Part shown: positions 1 through 6,935 of the stretch, piece by piece
Numbering within the stretch: position 1 is the stretch's first letter
Layout of the letters: each line of letters opens with the position of its first letter
Origin: Methanospirillum sp.
GTDB lineage: Archaea; Halobacteriota; Methanomicrobia; Methanomicrobiales; Methanospirillaceae
NCBI GenBank assembly: GCA_028679485.1
Contig: JAJRBL010000279.1
Location: 1 to 7,803, forward strand
Direction of reading: 5' to 3'
DNA length: 7,803 nt
Translations under genes and position numbers: made by a program
The notes under the pieces: model-generated
What the model was told of the DNA's origin: nothing
What the model saw: only the letters and a program-made list of their open reading frames with translations
The model's database searches: none

Positions 1-162
1 AATGACCATGTCAGTTTAAGTCAGAAAATGCTTACCATACTAACAGATCAATCCTTCAGAACACGGATGTCACAGTATTACCTTAGGAGATCAACCCTTT
101 TTTCCTGGGAAAACTGTATAAAGAAAACAACTGAATCTTATGAGAAGATACTGACTCATTAA
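1..162 (+). CDS. Probable glycosyltransferase family 4, C-terminal end only (5' part outside the window)
   Basis: The frame is open from base 1 to a TAA at 160-162 and gives 53 residues. Its end reads like the last helices of GT-B fold glycosyltransferases of the GT4/GT1 type: a stretch around D-x-V-S-L-S, an L-T-I-L-T-D segment followed by charged residues, then the typical F-S-W-E (residues 34-37) and a final Y-E-K-I-L (47-51). In that family the F-S-W-E region packs back on the N-terminal domain after the nucleotide-sugar site. The catalytic part is outside the window, so donor and acceptor sugars cannot be named. It lies 61 bases before the epimerase on the same strand, which fits a polysaccharide or glycan locus. 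The call rests on a short tail, so the family is likely but not certain. Confidence 0.7.
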   Translation, partial: NDHVSLSQKMLTILTDQSFRTRMSQYYLRRSTLFSWENCIKKTTESYEKILTH

Positions 163-214
163 TAGTCAGATACCAGCCAGCAATTTTTCTAATTCAACCA
201 TGCACATCATATGA

Positions 215-1162
<948 letters not shown>

Positions 1163-1192
1163 CGATCGTGGGTACGGATCCTTAACAAGCAA

Positions 1193-1218
1193 TTTTCTGA
1201 CCGCTGGTGGTCAGAAAA
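1193..1218 (+). terminator. Perfect 10-bp inverted repeat after the epimerase gene, probable terminator
   Basis: TTTTCTGACC (1193-1202) and GGTCAGAAAA (1209-1218) are perfect reverse complements around a 6-base spacer, 30 bases after the epimerase stop. What follows is AT-rich but not a T run; a T8 tract lies further on at 1280-1287, and U-rich tracts are the usual archaeal stop signal. Either or both may end the polysaccharide transcript before the mcr promoter. The palindrome could also be a protein-binding site. Confidence 0.55.
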
Positions 1219-1279
1219 CTAATAAATATTAATTATAACTCATCCCTTTTATCAATCTTCCTGATTATTTTCTGCTCTA

Positions 1280-1287
1280 TTTTTTTT
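1280..1287 (+). terminator. T8 tract, candidate archaeal U-rich terminator
   Basis: Eight consecutive T follow a pyrimidine-rich stretch (1245-1280) about 120 bases after the epimerase stop. Archaeal RNA polymerase ends transcription at such U tracts without needing a hairpin. It is the first long T run after the epimerase gene. Confidence 0.35.
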
Positions 1288-1475
1288 AGAATTAACATGA
1301 GAAATTCTTATGTAATTTCGCAAATATACTCAATGATGCTATACGTAACAATATTGCGACTATAAATTGTCACGTCTCCCAGCGCTGAAACTGGTAGGAC
1401 CACAATAAAGAAACGTAATACCAAATCGAACATACAAGATGTAACATAGTATTGATCACCGCAAATGACCAATTC

Positions 1476-1490
1476 ATATTTAAATATAAT
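1476..1490 (+). promoter_or_regulatory. TATA-like element A, candidate mcr promoter
   Basis: An A/T-only run containing TTTAAATATA resembles the T-T-T-A-T-A-T-A type box of methanogen promoters. It would place transcription start near 1505-1510, giving a leader of about 180 bases. The surrounding AT-richness makes chance matches likely, and element B competes with it. Confidence 0.3.
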
Positions 1491-1520
1491 TAGGATAAAC
1501 CGCAAAAATTTACCAAAGAG

Positions 1521-1527
1521 TATAAAG
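1521..1527 (+). promoter_or_regulatory. TATA-like element B, candidate mcr promoter
   Basis: TATAAAG is preceded by the purine-rich CAAAGAG, which could act as a TFB-recognition element. It would place the start near 1548-1552 and give a leader of about 140 bases holding both leader stem-loops. I slightly prefer it to element A because of the upstream purines and the closer distance to mcrB. Confidence 0.35.
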
Positions 1528-1582
1528 TTTCTCCAAGAATCAAAACACAACACTTTTATTAACAGATTCCCACTTATTTTCA

Positions 1583-1596
1583 GTCCCCTTGGGGAC
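1583..1596 (+). promoter_or_regulatory. Leader hairpin 1 upstream of mcrB
   Basis: GTCCCC (1583-1588) and GGGGAC (1591-1596) are perfect complements around TT. As RNA this gives a compact GC-rich stem of five pairs with a four-base loop, in an otherwise AT-rich leader about 95 bases before mcrB. It may be a leader RNA element or a DNA operator. Confidence 0.45.
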
Positions 1597-1597
1597 A

Positions 1598-1662
1598 TGT
1601 ACGAGTGATTTCAGCCACACAGTGATAACGCCTTGCCCAGTATTCAGTGAACGAATCGTACA
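1598..1662 (+). promoter_or_regulatory. Leader stem 2 enclosing about 50 bases upstream of mcrB
   Basis: TGTACGA (1598-1604) and TCGTACA (1656-1662) are perfect 7-bp complements one base after hairpin 1 and 18 bases before the mcrB ribosome site. The enclosed 51 bases contain two copies of AGTGAT (1604-1609, overlapping the stem arm, and 1621-1626). Pairing over that distance is less certain than for hairpin 1. Confidence 0.3.
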
Positions 1663-1679
1663 GGTTTGAAAGGAACATC

Positions 1680-1684
1680 GGAGG
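1680..1684 (+). promoter_or_regulatory. mcrB ribosome binding site
   Basis: GGAGG lies six bases before the ATG at 1691. No nearby complementary sequence would mask it. It fixes the mcrB start and marks a highly translated gene. Confidence 0.85.
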
Positions 1685-1690
1685 AACTAA

Positions 1691-2995
1691 ATGGCAAAAT
1701 TTTCCGACACTATTGATCTCTATGACGATCAGGGTAAACTGCTGAAAAGCGGTGTTGCTCTTGACAAGATCAGTCCGCTTAGCAACCCAGGCATCCTGAA
1801 GTTAATTGGCTTGACCAAGAGAACGGTCGCAGTTAACCTCGGAGGAGCAGAGGCAGCCCTGAAGACCGGAGCAATCGGAAAGGGTAACTTCATCAAGGGT
1901 CGCGAGATGAATCTCGATCTCGTCGCTAACGCCGCCGCTATTAAGGAAAAGATCCAGAAGATGGTCGAAGTCGTTCCCGGTGACACCGAGATCAAGGACT
2001 TCGGCGGCAAACTTCTGCTCGTCACTGTCCCAGAAGCAAGGATCGCTGCCGCAGCAACCTACGACGCAGCCATCACCGCAGTCGCAGCAGCTGCAACCTA
2101 TGCAGTCATCGACCAGTTCAACGTGAACATGTTCGATGCTTCCATGGTTAAGGCAGCCTTCTGGGGAACCTACCCACAGACCATGGACATGGTTGGCAGC
2201 AACTGTGCATCCATCCTTTCTATCCCCCAGAACAACGAAGGTCTCGGATACGCACTCCGTAACATCCCGGCAAACCATGCCGTTATGATGACCGGAAAGA
2301 ACGCCATGCAGGCAGCAGCACTCATGGCAATCTTCGAGCAGGCAGGAGAGTTCGAGATGGGAGCCGCAATCGGCCCATTCGAGCGTGCACAGCTGCTTCT
2401 CCTCGCTTACCAGGGTCTGAATGCAAACAACCTGGTCTATGACCTCGTTAAGAAGAACGGTGCAAATGGAACCATCGGTACCGTTGTCCAGTCCCTTGTT
2501 GAGAGAGCAATCGAAGACAAGGTTATCACCGCAGGCAAGAAGGGAGCATCAGGATACGTATTCTACGAAACCAAGGACCCAATGCTCTGGAATGCATACT
2601 GTGCAGCAGGAACAATGGCCGCAACCATGGTAAACTGTGGTGCTGGCCGGTTCGCCCAGGCAGTATCGTCCACCCTCCTGTACTTCAACGACCTTATCGA
2701 GCACGAGACCGGCCTGCCAGGCTGTGACTACGGCCGTGTAATGGGTGTTGCAGTCGGATTCTCGTTCTTCAGCCACTCCATCTATGGAGGCGGTGGCCCA
2801 GGTACATTCAACGGTAACCACGTCGTCACCAGGCATGCAGCCGGTGTCGGAATGCCGTGTATCGCTGCAGCCTGTGCCCTTGATGCAGGAACCCAGATGT
2901 TCTCACCAGAGGCAACCTCTAAGGTCTACGGAGACACCTTCGGAAAGATCGAAGAGTTCGCAAAGCCAATCCAGGCTGTCTCAAAGGGATTATAA
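1691..2995 (+). CDS. mcrB: Methyl-coenzyme M reductase, beta subunit
   Basis: Beta subunit (434 residues; the family is usually 430-445) of the cytoplasmic alpha2-beta2-gamma2 enzyme that converts methyl-coenzyme M plus coenzyme B to methane and the CoM-S-S-CoB heterodisulfide. The N-terminal start M-A-K-F-S-D-T-I-D-L and the C-terminal block S-I-Y-G-G-G-G-P-G (363-371) through N-G-N-H (374-377) to D-A-G-T-Q-M-F-S (398-405) are diagnostic. Y365 matches the active-site Tyr367 of the Methanothermobacter enzyme, which lines the pocket above F430, and H377 matches beta His379, which helps hold the phosphate of coenzyme B. A strong GGAGG precedes the ATG. It is the first gene of the operon and is followed after 20 bases by mcrD, with a hairpin filling that gap. 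Codon use is strongly C-ending and CCA-rich for proline, as expected for a very abundant protein. Confidence 0.98.
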   Translation: MAKFSDTIDLYDDQGKLLKSGVALDKISPLSNPGILKLIGLTKRTVAVNLGGAEAALKTGAIGKGNFIKGREMNLDLVANAAAIKEKIQKMVEVVPGDTEIKDFGGKLLLVTVPEARIAAAATYDAAITAVAAAATYAVIDQFNVNMFDASMVKAAFWGTYPQTMDMVGSNCASILSIPQNNEGLGYALRNIPANHAVMMTGKNAMQAAALMAIFEQAGEFEMGAAIGPFERAQLLLLAYQGLNANNLVYDLVKKNGANGTIGTVVQSLVERAIEDKVITAGKKGASGYVFYETKDPMLWNAYCAAGTMAATMVNCGAGRFAQAVSSTLLYFNDLIEHETGLPGCDYGRVMGVAVGFSFFSHSIYGGGGPGTFNGNHVVTRHAAGVGMPCIAAACALDAGTQMFSPEATSKVYGDTFGKIEEFAKPIQAVSKGL

Positions 2996-2996
2996 C

Positions 2997-3012
2997 TGCA
3001 AACAGGTTTGCA
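2997..3012 (+). promoter_or_regulatory. Intercistronic hairpin between mcrB and mcrD
   Basis: TGCAAAC (2997-3003) and GTTTGCA (3006-3012) are perfect 7-bp complements around AG. The palindrome fills the 20-base gap between the mcrB stop (2995) and the mcrD ATG (3016). The only Shine-Dalgarno-like bases for mcrD, AGG (3004-3006), sit in its loop. It may reduce mcrD initiation, protect the mcrB 3' end or mark an RNA-processing site. Confidence 0.6.
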
Positions 3013-3015
3013 TAA

Positions 3016-3486
3016 ATGACTGATACAGAATTCCCACAGTGTCGGATCGTCACCGAGCGCTTTTTAAACCCTGAAACAGTGGAAAAAATCCTCAACAAGC
3101 TGGTGGCAATCGAGGGAATCCGAAGAATCGTCATAAACGGACCCAGTATTCCTCAGCTTGTCCCCTATGGCCCCGCAAGGGGCCTTCCAAACCCCCTTTC
3201 CGGTAAGGCACGGATATTAGTGGGGGAAACCGATGTGGACCTGCGGGTGCAGGTCGGAACCATCCTTCTCGAACTTGAGACCCGGGATATTGTCCCCCGG
3301 ATCGATGAGGCGTGCAGGGAGGTCTTCTCGAATTTTACCTACGGACTCAAAGAAGGAAAATTCATGAGATCCACGCCGACTCAGACCGATTATGCAAAAT
3401 ACGGTCCCGGGGCAGATGAATTAATGATCGGACTTGTAGATCCGAAAAATAAAACCGGACCTACCCTGATTCAGGGAACCAAATAA
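3016..3486 (+). CDS. mcrD: Methyl-coenzyme M reductase operon protein D
   Basis: A 156-residue McrD. The protein is not part of the mature enzyme; it associates with MCR and is regarded as an assembly or maturation factor, with its precise role unsettled. Sequence support is its place between mcrB and mcrC, the family-like N-terminus with P-Q-C-R-I-V-T-E-R-F (7-16), and the conserved G-P-x-x-P-x-L-V-P-Y-G-P-A-R-G-L-P-N-P region (42-60). C9 and C100 are its only cysteines. The start ATG at 3016 has a poor ribosome site inside a hairpin loop. The stop TAA at 3484-3486 shares one base with the mcrC ATG, so the two are probably translationally coupled. Codon use differs from the structural genes: only 2 of 13 prolines are CCA, against 16 of 25 in mcrA, which suggests lower expression. 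Confidence 0.95.
   Translation: MTDTEFPQCRIVTERFLNPETVEKILNKLVAIEGIRRIVINGPSIPQLVPYGPARGLPNPLSGKARILVGETDVDLRVQVGTILLELETRDIVPRIDEACREVFSNFTYGLKEGKFMRSTPTQTDYAKYGPGADELMIGLVDPKNKTGPTLIQGTK
3169..3184 (+). promoter_or_regulatory. GC-only hairpin with GCAA tetraloop inside mcrD
   Basis: GGCCCC (3169-3174) and GGGGCC (3179-3184) pair perfectly around GCAA, a GNRA-type tetraloop. As RNA this is a very stable six-pair stem inside the mcrD coding sequence, at codons 52-57 (G-P-A-R-G-L). It may only reflect the Gly-Pro-Ala-Arg-Gly-Leu coding. Confidence 0.4.
3464..3476 (+). promoter_or_regulatory. Hairpin containing the mcrC ribosome binding site
   Basis: CCCTG (3464-3468) and CAGGG (3472-3476) pair perfectly around ATT. 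The 3' arm holds most of the mcrC Shine-Dalgarno AGGGA (3473-3477), eight bases before the ATG at 3486. Ribosomes finishing mcrD would open this stem, which fits coupled translation across the TAATG overlap. Confidence 0.45.
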
Positions 3487-4121
3487 TGCCGATAGGACGT
3501 GTCACTCAGATAGTAGACTGCCGGGAGAGCGCCGGCATGGGCAAAGGAGGAGCTCTTGCCCAGAGGGGAACAATATCAGAGTGCCGGTATCCCGATGTGA
3601 TCATCGTCGGGATGTCCCCCGGCAGGCGACACGTCACCAAACCCGTATGTGATATCACATCAGCGCTTCGTGCTCAGGGGGTAGAATACAGCATCAGTAC
3701 GATGATCCTGAATGCCGGAAGTGGCATTCCCCCTGATGCACCCAAGAGTGCCGGTCATGTCCTCGGGGCATATTTTGGTCTGAACGAGAAAGAGATAGTT
3801 CAGATAAACCGTCACAAAGTGGCGGTTTTGCACCACGGAAACGTCAGATCACACGTGGTCGCGAAGGTCAGATCCATCCTGAAGGATTGTGATATTCCGG
3901 CCATAGTGGTCTGCCAGGCACCCATCGACTATGAGGACTTCGCCAGAGAAGGGATTAAAACCGCCTACGTCATGCCGCCAGAGCAGCATATCCAGACTAA
4001 AGGTACAGTTATGGCTATTGTCAGCGGCATAACGAGGGGGCAGACTCCATCACGTGAGAAGATTGGAGACGTCATTCATGCAGTCATGAGATTGATGAAA
4101 TCTAGTAATTTGGAGAGATAA
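3486..4121 (+). CDS. mcrC: Methyl-coenzyme M reductase operon protein C (activation component)
   Basis: A 211-residue McrC. It is not a subunit of the resting enzyme; in Methanothermobacter and Methanococcus it is part of the ATP-dependent complex with methanogenesis marker proteins and component A2 that reduces F430 nickel to Ni(I). That complex is reported to carry large iron-sulfur clusters like a nitrogenase-cofactor precursor. Diagnostic stretches are D-C-R-E-S-A-G-M-G-K-G-G-A-L-A-Q-R-G-T-I (11-30), M-S-P-G-R-R-H-V-T-K-P (43-53), L-N-A-G-S-G-I-P-P-D-A-P (75-86) and H-H-G-N-V-R-S-H (116-123). Cysteines are C12, C33, C55, C135 and C143. The ATG overlaps the mcrD stop by one base (TAATG) and mcrG starts three bases after its own stop. 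Proline codons (2 CCA of 12) match mcrD rather than mcrG/mcrA. Confidence 0.96.
   Translation: MPIGRVTQIVDCRESAGMGKGGALAQRGTISECRYPDVIIVGMSPGRRHVTKPVCDITSALRAQGVEYSISTMILNAGSGIPPDAPKSAGHVLGAYFGLNEKEIVQINRHKVAVLHHGNVRSHVVAKVRSILKDCDIPAIVVCQAPIDYEDFAREGIKTAYVMPPEQHIQTKGTVMAIVSGITRGQTPSREKIGDVIHAVMRLMKSSNLER
4112..4117 (+). promoter_or_regulatory. mcrG ribosome binding site
   Basis: GGAGAG lies seven bases before the mcrG ATG at 4125, inside the last codons of mcrC. No strong local complement masks it, unlike the mcrD and mcrC sites. Confidence 0.7.
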
Positions 4122-4124
4122 ACA

Positions 4125-4883
4125 ATGGCATATACACCACAGTATGGTCCAGGTAAGTCTATTGTTGCTGAGAACCGGCGCAAGCAGATGAACCCCAGCG
4201 TAAAGCTTGAAAAGATCCGTAATGTCACTGACGAAGATATCGTCATGATCCTCGGACACCGGGCACCAGGTCAGGCATACCCATCCGCTCACCCACCACT
4301 CGCAGAGCAGGGAGAGCCAGACTGCCCAATCCGCAAGATCGTTACCCCCACTGAGGGAGCAAAGGCAGGAGACCGTGTTCGGTACATCCAGTTCGCTGAC
4401 TCTATGTACAATGCACCATCCCAGCCATACCAGCGAACCTACACCGAATGCTACCGCTACCGCGGTATTGACCCAGGTACCCTGTCCGGCCGTCAGATCG
4501 TCGAGACCCGTGAGCGTGACCTCGAAAAGATCTCTGCAGACCTGATCAACACGAACCTCTTCGACCCGGCACGTGTCGGTATCCGTGGCGCAACCGTGCA
4601 TGGACACTCACTCCGTCTCGCAGAAGACGGTATGATGTTCGATATGCTGCAGCGGTGTGTCCTCGAAGGTGGATCAGTCAAGTATGTCAAGGACCAGATC
4701 GGTGTACCACTCGACCGCAAGGTTGATGTCGGTAAGCCAATGGACGATGCATGGCTCAAGGCAAACACCACGATGTTCCACTCACTCGTCGGAACTGCAT
4801 TCCGTGACGACGCCGAATACGTCGAATATGTTCAGCGCATTCACTCCCTGAGGACCAAGTACGGCTTCATGCCGGTTGAGTAA
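4125..4883 (+). CDS. mcrG: Methyl-coenzyme M reductase, gamma subunit
   Basis: Gamma subunit of 252 residues (family about 248-262). It packs against alpha and beta and supplies part of the F430 pocket. Key features are [10 protein letters not shown] at the N-terminus, L-S-G-R (120-123), matching the gamma loop Leu117-Arg120 of Methanothermobacter that contacts the F430 side chains, and T-V-H-G-H (157-161), matching the second cofactor-contacting segment. The C-terminal region with K-Y-G-F-M-P is also typical. The start is three bases after the mcrC stop with a good GGAGAG. mcrA follows after 14 bases. Codon use is that of a very abundant protein: 13 of 17 prolines are CCA, the reverse of the mcrD/mcrC pattern just upstream. 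Confidence 0.98.
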   Translation: MAYTPQYGPGKSIVAENRRKQMNPSVKLEKIRNVTDEDIVMILGHRAPGQAYPSAHPPLAEQGEPDCPIRKIVTPTEGAKAGDRVRYIQFADSMYNAPSQPYQRTYTECYRYRGIDPGTLSGRQIVETRERDLEKISADLINTNLFDPARVGIRGATVHGHSLRLAEDGMMFDMLQRCVLEGGSVKYVKDQIGVPLDRKVDVGKPMDDAWLKANTTMFHSLVGTAFRDDAEYVEYVQRIHSLRTKYGFMPVE

Positions 4884-4884
4884 C

Positions 4885-4889
4885 GGAGG
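4885..4889 (+). promoter_or_regulatory. mcrA ribosome binding site
   Basis: GGAGG lies eight bases before the mcrA ATG at 4898, in the 14-base gap after the mcrG stop. It is full-strength, as for mcrB, and only short three-pair foldings are possible around it. Confidence 0.85.
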
Positions 4890-4897
4890 CACCATAC

Positions 4898-6601
4898 ATG
4901 GCAAAAATTGAGAGAGCACAGAAACTTTTCCTCAAGGCTCTGAAAGAGAAATTTGAGGGTGATGTCCAGGCAACCAAGACCAGCTTCTACCACTTCGACG
5001 GCTTGAACCAGTCCCCAAGGAAGAAAGAGTTCATGGCTGCCGCAAAGAAGGTAGAACTTCGCCGTGGTATCTCCATGTACGACCCCAACCGCTGCCACCT
5101 CGGTGGTCTGCCAATGGGTCAGCGCCAGCTGATGACCTACGAGGTCTCCGGAACCGGAACCTTCGTAGAGGGTGACGACCTGCACTTTGTCAACAACCCG
5201 GCAATGCAGCAGATGTGGGATGATATCCGCCGGACGATCATCGTCGGAATGGACCTCGCTCACAACACCCTGCAGAAGCGTCTCGGCAAGGAAATTACCC
5301 CTGAAACCATCAGCGAGTACCTCCACATCCTCAACCACGCAATGCCCGGTGCAGCAGTGGTTCAGGAACACATGGTCGAGACCCACCCATCAGTCGTAGA
5401 CGACTGTTACTGTAAGGTCTTTACCGGAGATGCTGAGCTTGCAGACAGCATTGAGAAGCAGTTCGTCCTTGATGTTGACAAGCTCTTCCCAGCAAAGCAG
5501 GCAGAAGAATTAAAGGCAGCAGTTGGCAAGCAACTCTGGCAGGCAATCCACATCCCAACCATCGTCTCCCGTACTTGTGATGGTGGAACCACCAGCCGCT
5601 GGTCTGCAATGCAGATCGGTATGTCCTTCATCACCGCCTACCGCATGTGCGCCGGTGAAGCAGCAGTCGCTGACCTTTCCTACGCCGCAAAGCACGCCGG
5701 TGTTATCCAGATGGGTAGCCACCTGCCAGCACGTCGTGCCCGTGGTCCAAACGAGCCCGGTGGTATCCTCTTCGGTCACTTCGGTGACATGGTCCAGGCA
5801 AACCGGAAGTACCCGAACGACCCCGCCAAGGCAACCCTCGAGGTCGTCGGTGCAGGAGCAATGCTCTTTGACCAGATCTGGCTCGGATCATACATGTCCG
5901 GTGGTGTCGGATTCACTCAGTATGCAACCGCCGCATACACCGACAACATCCTCGATGAATACACCTACTACGGTATGGACTACATCAAGGACAAGTACAA
6001 GGTTGACGCCAAGAACCCAAGTGCAAAGGACAAGGTCAAGCCAACCCAGGAGATCGTCAACGACATCGCAACCGAGGTCACCCTCAACGGTATGGAACAG
6101 TACGAACAGTTCCCAACCGCTATGGAAGACCACTTCGGTGGTTCCCAGCGTGCAGCAGTCCTTGCAGCAGCATCCGGTATCTCAACCGCAATTGCAACTG
6201 CAAACTCCAACGCTGGTCTGAACGGCTGGTACCTGTCCATGCTCCTCCACAAGGAAGGCTGGTCACGTCTCGGATTCTTCGGATACGATCTTCAGGACCA
6301 GTGCGGTTCCACCAACTCACTCTCCGTCCGGCCAGACGAAGGCTGTATCGGCGAGTTCCGTGGACCAAACTACCCGAACTACGCAATGAACGTAGGTCAC
6401 CAGGGAGAATACGCAGCAATCGTCGCATCCTCACACTACGGACGTGGCGATGGATTCTGTCTCTCCCCACTGATCAAGATCACCTTTGCAGACCCATCCC
6501 TGCAGTTCGACTTCTCCGAACCACGGAAGGAGTTCGCCAAGGGTGCAATCCGCGAGTTCGTTCCGGCCGGAGAGAGATCTCTCCTTATGCCAGCCCGTTA
6601 A
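4898..6601 (+). CDS. mcrA: Methyl-coenzyme M reductase, alpha subunit
   Basis: Catalytic alpha subunit, 567 residues; Methanothermobacter has 549, and about eight extra residues here fall between Y342 and Q417. It binds F430 and catalyses the methane-forming step. By alignment from memory the active-site set is complete: Q156 (axial nickel ligand, Gln147), F339 and Y342 (Phe330, Tyr333), F460 and Y463 (Phe443, Tyr446). Coenzyme B contacts R234, K265 and R279 match Arg225, Lys256 and Arg270. Modified positions are kept: H266 (N-methyl-His), R280 (5-methyl-Arg), Q417 (2-methyl-Gln), G462 (thioglycine), D467 (didehydro-Asp) and C469 (S-methyl-Cys). Whether each is modified here depends on enzymes outside the window. 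No ANME-type oddity is seen in these residues. The GGAGG at 4885 fixes the start. It is the last gene of the operon, followed by a long T tract. Proline codons are 16 CCA of 25. Confidence 0.99.
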   Translation: MAKIERAQKLFLKALKEKFEGDVQATKTSFYHFDGLNQSPRKKEFMAAAKKVELRRGISMYDPNRCHLGGLPMGQRQLMTYEVSGTGTFVEGDDLHFVNNPAMQQMWDDIRRTIIVGMDLAHNTLQKRLGKEITPETISEYLHILNHAMPGAAVVQEHMVETHPSVVDDCYCKVFTGDAELADSIEKQFVLDVDKLFPAKQAEELKAAVGKQLWQAIHIPTIVSRTCDGGTTSRWSAMQIGMSFITAYRMCAGEAAVADLSYAAKHAGVIQMGSHLPARRARGPNEPGGILFGHFGDMVQANRKYPNDPAKATLEVVGAGAMLFDQIWLGSYMSGGVGFTQYATAAYTDNILDEYTYYGMDYIKDKYKVDAKNPSAKDKVKPTQEIVNDIATEVTLNGMEQYEQFPTAMEDHFGGSQRAAVLAAASGISTAIATANSNAGLNGWYLSMLLHKEGWSRLGFFGYDLQDQCGSTNSLSVRPDEGCIGEFRGPNYPNYAMNVGHQGEYAAIVASSHYGRGDGFCLSPLIKITFADPSLQFDFSEPRKEFAKGAIREFVPAGERSLLMPAR

Positions 6602-6613
6602 ACCGGGTACACC

Positions 6614-6630
6614 TTTCTTTTTCTTTTTTT
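6614..6630 (+). terminator. T-rich terminator of the mcr operon
   Basis: Fifteen T and two C in 17 bases begin 12 bases after the mcrA stop. Long U tracts are the main termination signal for archaeal polymerase with the aCPSF1 termination factor. A weak CCCG/CGGG pairing (6594-6607) spans the stop codon but is not needed. The position fits the end of a highly transcribed operon. Confidence 0.8.
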
Positions 6631-6665
6631 GTCAGTTTCACGGCACAGATCTTTCTCGTAATTCT

Positions 6666-6685
6666 ACTTCCTATCTGCAGGAAGT
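6666..6685 (+). repeat. Perfect 7-bp stem-loop downstream of mcrA
   Basis: ACTTCCT (6666-6672) and AGGAAGT (6679-6685) are perfect complements with a six-base loop, 36 bases past the mcr T tract. No T run follows. It may shape the 3' end of read-through transcripts or be chance. Confidence 0.35.
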
Positions 6686-6701
6686 CAGATATCGGGAGCG
6701 A

Positions 6702-6738
6702 ACGTCAGGATGACAAGCCGATATTTTTATTCTGACGT
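6702..6738 (+). repeat. 12-pair stem-loop downstream of mcrA
   Basis: ACGTCAG (6702-6708) pairs perfectly with CTGACGT (6732-6738), and five more pairs, two of them G-U, extend the stem inward to 6713/6727, leaving a 13-base loop. The G-U pairs work only in RNA read from the plus strand, because on the minus strand they become A-C mismatches. This favours a plus-strand RNA role such as a back-up 3' end or a small RNA. Confidence 0.45.
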
Positions 6739-6813
6739 ATTCTTCAGCACAGAAACACCATTGGGATGATCCATGATGAAACGCTGCTTGGATCACCAAA
6801 CTTCAATTGCCGC

Positions 6814-6819
6814 AAAAAA
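6814..6819 (-). terminator. Possible minus-strand terminator of the NifX-like gene
   Basis: An A6 run on the plus strand is T6 on the minus strand, about 115 bases after the NifX-like stop. It is the first clear T run in that direction. The distance makes it only a candidate. Confidence 0.25.
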
Positions 6820-6935
6820 GGAACAACGGATGGATATTGAATAATTATCACTCAAAGATGGGATTTCTTTCGAGTAGGCTGGATTCAATAACATCTCAGT
6901 AATCGGAACGATTTGTTCTAGCACCCCCTGAATAG

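Larger units (their letters stand above)
1219..1690 (+). other. Long AT-rich non-coding region: mcr promoter and leader
   Basis: No gene is supported in this stretch on either strand. The part up to about 1560 is markedly AT-rich. It contains two TATA-like elements (1476-1490 and 1521-1527), and then two inverted repeats (1583-1596 and 1598-1662) shortly before the mcrB Shine-Dalgarno. A minus-strand open frame (1308-1598) and a plus-strand frame of 47 codons (1465-1608) have no ribosome site and no recognisable family, and were rejected. The length is generous for a promoter alone, so an untranslated leader of over 100 bases is plausible. Confidence 0.6.
6602..6935. other. Convergent non-coding region between mcrA and the NifX-like gene
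   Basis: These 334 bases separate two convergent genes and hold no supported coding sequence. They contain the mcr T tract (6614-6630), three plus-strand stem-loops (6666-6685, 6702-6738, 6767-6795) and an A6 run (6814-6819) that is a T run on the minus strand. A 23-codon frame (6773-6844) lacks a convincing ribosome site. A TGATGA at 6774-6779 looked like a C/D-box motif, but no matching CTGA box lies downstream at the right distance. Confidence 0.6.

Noticed and set aside
117..123. TATAAAG as a promoter for the epimerase gene
   Set aside because: It lies inside the coding end of the upstream glycosyltransferase; co-transcription across the 61-base gap is simpler, though an internal promoter cannot be excluded.
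151..169. CTGACT/AGTCAG inverted repeat over the glycosyltransferase stop
   Set aside because: Six-bp arms with a seven-base spacer are common by chance in this length, and no T run follows.
1297..1365. 22-codon frame after the T8 tract
   Set aside because: Too short, no ribosome site, and no family resemblance.
1308..1598. Minus-strand open frame of 96 codons upstream of mcrB
   Set aside because: No ribosome site, no recognisable family, and the hydrophobic make-up is what AT-rich non-coding DNA gives; it also overlaps the likely mcr promoter and leader.
1465..1608. Plus-strand 47-codon frame in the mcr leader, a possible leader peptide
   Set aside because: No Shine-Dalgarno, it spans both TATA candidates so would not be transcribed whole from either, and its residues look random.
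6301..6735. 144-codon plus-strand frame running past the mcrA stop
   Set aside because: It is an out-of-frame shadow of mcrA: Arg/Ser/Pro-rich, with no ribosome site, and it extends through the T tract.
6773..6844. 23-codon plus-strand frame and a TGATGA that looked like a C/D-box guide RNA
   Set aside because: No convincing ribosome site for the frame, and no CTGA box at the needed spacing downstream of TGATGA.
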